NCBI GenBank assembly: GCA_963739005.1
Contig: CAVTYQ010000007.1
Span: forward strand, 310,001 to 374,000
Length of the DNA: 64,000 nt
Direction: 5' to 3'
Source: DASWJZ01 sp963739005
Lineage (GTDB): Bacteria; Pseudomonadota; Alphaproteobacteria; Rhizobiales; Afifellaceae
Shown: positions 61,828-64,000 of the stretch, piece by piece
How the letters are laid out: each line of letters opens with the position of its first letter
Numbering within the stretch: the stretch's first letter is position 1
Made by a program: the position numbers and the translations under genes
Notes under the pieces: model-generated
The model's input: only the letters and a program-made list of their open reading frames with translations
Database searches by the model: none
What the model was told of the DNA's origin: nothing

Positions 61828-63272
61828 GACGCGAGATCCAAGACGCGCGTGGCGACGAGCGCGTCGGGGCGGTTCTCCAGATGGAACCGCCGCAGCAGGT
61901 TCTGCGCCGCCTTCAGCCGGTAGGCGGCGCTCGCGCGCATGTCGCTCAGCGGGGAGAAGTCGTCGGCGAGAGCGGTCGCCGCCGCTTCGACGGCCGCCGT
62001 ATCAAACGGCTTGCCGAGGAGCGCGGCCTCGGCGGCCGCGGCGCGTTTCGGGGTGGCCGCCATGCCGCCGAAGGCGAGCCGCGCCTCCGCGACCTTGCCG
62101 CGCTCGATCCGCACCAGGAACGCGCCCATCACGGCAGAGATATCCTGGTCGAAGCGTTTCGACAGCCTGTAGCAGGCAAAGTGCGCACCGGCCGGAAGGC
62201 GCGGCACGAACACCCATTCCACGAATTCGCCGGGCGCGCGGTCCTGCTTGCCGTAGGCGACGAAGAAATCCTCAAGCGGTATCTCGCGCCGCTCGTTGCC
62301 GCGGCGAAGCGTCAGCCGCGCGTCGAGCGCGATCAGCGCCGGCGGCAGGTCGCCGATCGGCGAGCCGTTGGCAATGTTGCCGCCGACCGTTCCGGCGTTC
62401 CTGATCTGGATCGAGGCGAAGCGGCGCAAGAGCTCGCCCAGGTCCGGATGCATTTGGTCGAGCGCCACTGTCGCGTCGCGATGGCTCACGGTCGCGCCGA
62501 TCGTCAGGCCACCCTCCGATTCCGTCACCCGGGCGAGATCGGCAACGCGGCTGATGTCGATCAACGTCCGCAGGTGGCGATGCTGCTTCGTCACCCAGAG
62601 CCCGACGTCGGTTGCCCCGGCGACAAGCGTCGCGTCTGGGTATTTTGCGTAGACCTCCGCCAACTCGTCCGACATTCGCGGAACAAACACCTGCTGATCG
62701 CCGTGCTGAAGGTGCAGCATTTGTCGATCGTCGAGGCGAAACAGCCGACGCGCCGCCTCGCTCTCCGCATCCCACTTCGGACGGGGGAGCTTTCCAGCTT
62801 CAACGCCGGCGTCGACGATCGGGCCGTAACCGGTGCAGCGGCAGAGATTGCCGGCGAGCCAATCCTTCACGTGCTGACGGTCCGTCAGCTCGCCCTCCAG
62901 CCAGCCGGCATAGAGCTGCATCACAAAGCCCGGCGTGCAGAAGCCGCATTGCGAGCCGTGTTTTTCGACGAGCGCCTGCTGGATCGGATGCAGAGTCCCG
63001 TCCGGCGCCGCGAGGTCCTCGACCGTCGTGAGCTGCCGCCCGTGCAGCACCGAGACGAACTGGATGCAGGAATTGACGGCGCGATGCTTCAGCCCGCCCT
63101 CGCCGCCCGGCTCGGAAAGCACCACCGTGCACGCCCCGCAATCGCCCTCCGCGCAGCCCTCCTTGGTGCCGGTGCGGCGTTCGTGGCGGCGGAGATATTC
63201 GAGCACCGTCAGCGTCGGCGAGACGCCATCGAGCGATCGCTCTTCGTTGCCGAGGAGAAAACGGATCGGCAT
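61824..63272 (-). CDS. xdhA: Xanthine dehydrogenase, iron-sulfur and FAD subunit
   Basis: 482 residues. The first [2Fe-2S] cluster is plant-ferredoxin type (GCAEGDCGACTVV, Cys40/45/48, with a later Cys). The second is CGFCTPGFVMQLYAG with LCRCTGYGPIVDA. The FAD domain (about 180-480) has VAGATDVGLWVTKQ and IRNAGTVGGNIANGSPIGD. It passes electrons from XdhB to NAD+. The ATG overlaps the uraH stop (TGATG), so translation is coupled. Confidence 0.96.
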   Translation of the reverse strand: MPIRFLLGNEERSLDGVSPTLTVLEYLRRHERRTGTKEGCAEGDCGACTVVLSEPGGEGGLKHRAVNSCIQFVSVLHGRQLTTVEDLAAPDGTLHPIQQALVEKHGSQCGFCTPGFVMQLYAGWLEGELTDRQHVKDWLAGNLCRCTGYGPIVDAGVEAGKLPRPKWDAESEAARRLFRLDDRQMLHLQHGDQQVFVPRMSDELAEVYAKYPDATLVAGATDVGLWVTKQHRHLRTLIDISRVADLARVTESEGGLTIGATVSHRDATVALDQMHPDLGELLRRFASIQIRNAGTVGGNIANGSPIGDLPPALIALDARLTLRRGNERREIPLEDFFVAYGKQDRAPGEFVEWVFVPRLPAGAHFACYRLSKRFDQDISAVMGAFLVRIERGKVAEARLAFGGMAATPKRAAAAEAALLGKPFDTAAVEAAATALADDFSPLSDMRASAAYRLKAAQNLLRRFHLENRPDALVATRVLDLAS

Positions 63273-63622
63273 CAGCTGCCCCGATAGGTGGAGTAGCCGT
63301 AGGGCGAGAGGAGGAGCGGCACGTGGTAGTGCGCCCCCGTGTCGGCGATGCCGAAGCGGATCACGACCTGGTCGAGGAATTTTTGCGCCGGCAGCGCGAG
63401 GCCGAGGCTGTCGAAATAGGCGCCCGCCTCGAACACCAGGTCGTAACTTCCGACCTCCAGCATCTCGCCTTCCAGGAGCGGCTTGTCGCAGCGACCGTCC
63501 GCGTTGGTGACGGCCGTTGCAAGCGCGGTGCCATGCTTGCCGGCGCGCCTCAGGCTGATCGCGAGCCCCGCCGCCGGGCCCCCGAGCGCGACATCAAGGA
63601 CATGTGTGGTCAGCCGGCCCAA
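63272..63622 (-). CDS. uraH: 5-hydroxyisourate hydrolase
   Basis: 116 residues, transthyretin-like fold. The start GRLTTHVLDVALGGPAAGL carries the first active-site His, and the C-terminal tetrapeptide YRGS is diagnostic. It opens 5-hydroxyisourate, the PuuD product, to OHCU. The decarboxylase for the next step is not in this window. It is the first gene of the reverse-strand cluster uraH-xdhA-xdhB-xdhC-guaD-puuD. Confidence 0.95.
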   Translation of the reverse strand: MGRLTTHVLDVALGGPAAGLAISLRRAGKHGTALATAVTNADGRCDKPLLEGEMLEVGSYDLVFEAGAYFDSLGLALPAQKFLDQVVIRFGIADTGAHYHVPLLLSPYGYSTYRGS

Positions 63623-63739
63623 CTGTCGCTCCCGATCAGGTCAAAGATTCGGTTCTTCCGGTAACGCATTCCGCCATAATGACCTGTGACGGCGTCCGGG
63701 GCAAAGGCCCGAAGGCGGCATTCCGCCGGCTGGACCGGG

Positions 63740-64000
63740 TCAGAGCATTTTCCGCATCGACAAGCCGATCCCGAAGCGGGTCTTGTGCGTTCCCTCCGCC
63801 TCAAAGCCGCAAGCTTCATAGAAGGCAGCTGCGTGGCTATTGCCGACGACATGCAGGGCTGTGGCACCTTCGGCTCGCGCGAAGGCGCAACAGTAGTCGA
63901 TCAGCGAACGCCCGATCCCGTTCCTCCAAAGGGCTGGATCGACGAACAGACCGTCGAGTTCGGCCCCGCCATCCGGCCGCGGCAGGACGACCGCAAAACC
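63740..64000 (-). CDS. GNAT-family acetyltransferase (5' partial)
   Basis: The last 86 residues are visible; the start lies beyond the right edge. The acetyl-CoA loop is WRNGIGRSLIDYC, preceded by ELDGLFVDP. The end has FYEACGFEAEG, usual for GNAT proteins. The substrate is unknown. It ends 118 bases upstream of uraH on the same strand. Confidence 0.88.
   Translation of the reverse strand, partial: GFAVVLPRPDGGAELDGLFVDPALWRNGIGRSLIDYCCAFARAEGATALHVVGNSHAAAFYEACGFEAEGTHKTRFGIGLSMRKML

Noticed and set aside
59713..61923. 736-codon forward ORF
   Set aside because: Antisense of xdhB. No recognisable domains.
1..64000. CRISPR array
   Set aside because: No set of short, evenly spaced direct repeats was seen, and no cas gene is present.

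Overview
The window is GC-rich DNA that reads as an alphaproteobacterial chromosome, most likely from the order Hyphomicrobiales (Rhizobiales). The evidence is a PuuD-type membrane urate hydroxylase with a fused cytochrome c domain, a polysaccharide-deacetylase-type allantoinase (PuuE), DUF1127 and DUF971 proteins, and intergenic palindromic elements of the sort common in that order. Most genes are intact. Frameshifts are confined to one accessory region.

Region 1 (1-13.5 kb) starts with the end of an unrecognised gene and a tRNA-Val(CAC). An RHS/YD-repeat polymorphic-toxin locus follows. A 2041-residue secreted protein (SpvB-like, VCBS/FG-GAP, YD and Ig/LamG repeats) precedes a second secreted YD-repeat protein that carries the RHS core. 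Behind the core lie two toxin-tip and immunity-candidate modules, separated by displaced partial copies of the core DNA. A decayed IS256-family element with clear inverted repeats and an 8-bp target duplication sits in the 3' end of the second immunity candidate. This is the most unusual part of the window.

Region 2 (13.5-21 kb) holds a GH19 chitinase-like hydrolase, glycogen synthesis genes (glgC-glgA), an FAD monooxygenase, a two-gene ABC exporter and a DUF971 protein.

Region 3 (21-31 kb) is centred on arsenite oxidase. An ArsR-family regulator is divergent from aioBA, and a palindrome lies in the shared promoter. Molybdenum-cofactor genes moaA and mobA and the Fe-S carrier gene mrp are close by and fit the needs of AioA (Mo-bisMGD, Fe-S). 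Two efflux-type transporters and a HicAB toxin-antitoxin pair lie between them.

Region 4 (30.6-44 kb) is housekeeping and transport. It has an amino-acid ABC transporter lacking a local ATPase gene, a beta-hydroxyacid dehydrogenase, an Lrp regulator, a membrane histidine kinase, cobT/cobS for cobalamin assembly, an aspartic protease-like protein, a TauE/SafE exporter, dusA, a MarR-GNAT fusion, and a thioredoxin/CcdA pair.

Region 5 (43.8-56.5 kb) holds an M20 hydrolase with puuE, xylose catabolism (xylB-xylA), a phosphoesterase, a cyclic-nucleotide-binding protein, a winged-helix/TPR regulator, a DUF1127 protein, a methyltransferase, an OsmC protein and two flavoprotein oxidoreductases.

Region 6 (56.5-63.6 kb) is a reverse-strand purine catabolic cluster: uraH-xdhA-xdhB-xdhC-guaD-puuD. 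With puuE it covers guanine to xanthine to urate to hydroxyisourate, and then allantoin to allantoate. OHCU decarboxylase is not in the window. A partial GNAT acetyltransferase ends the window.
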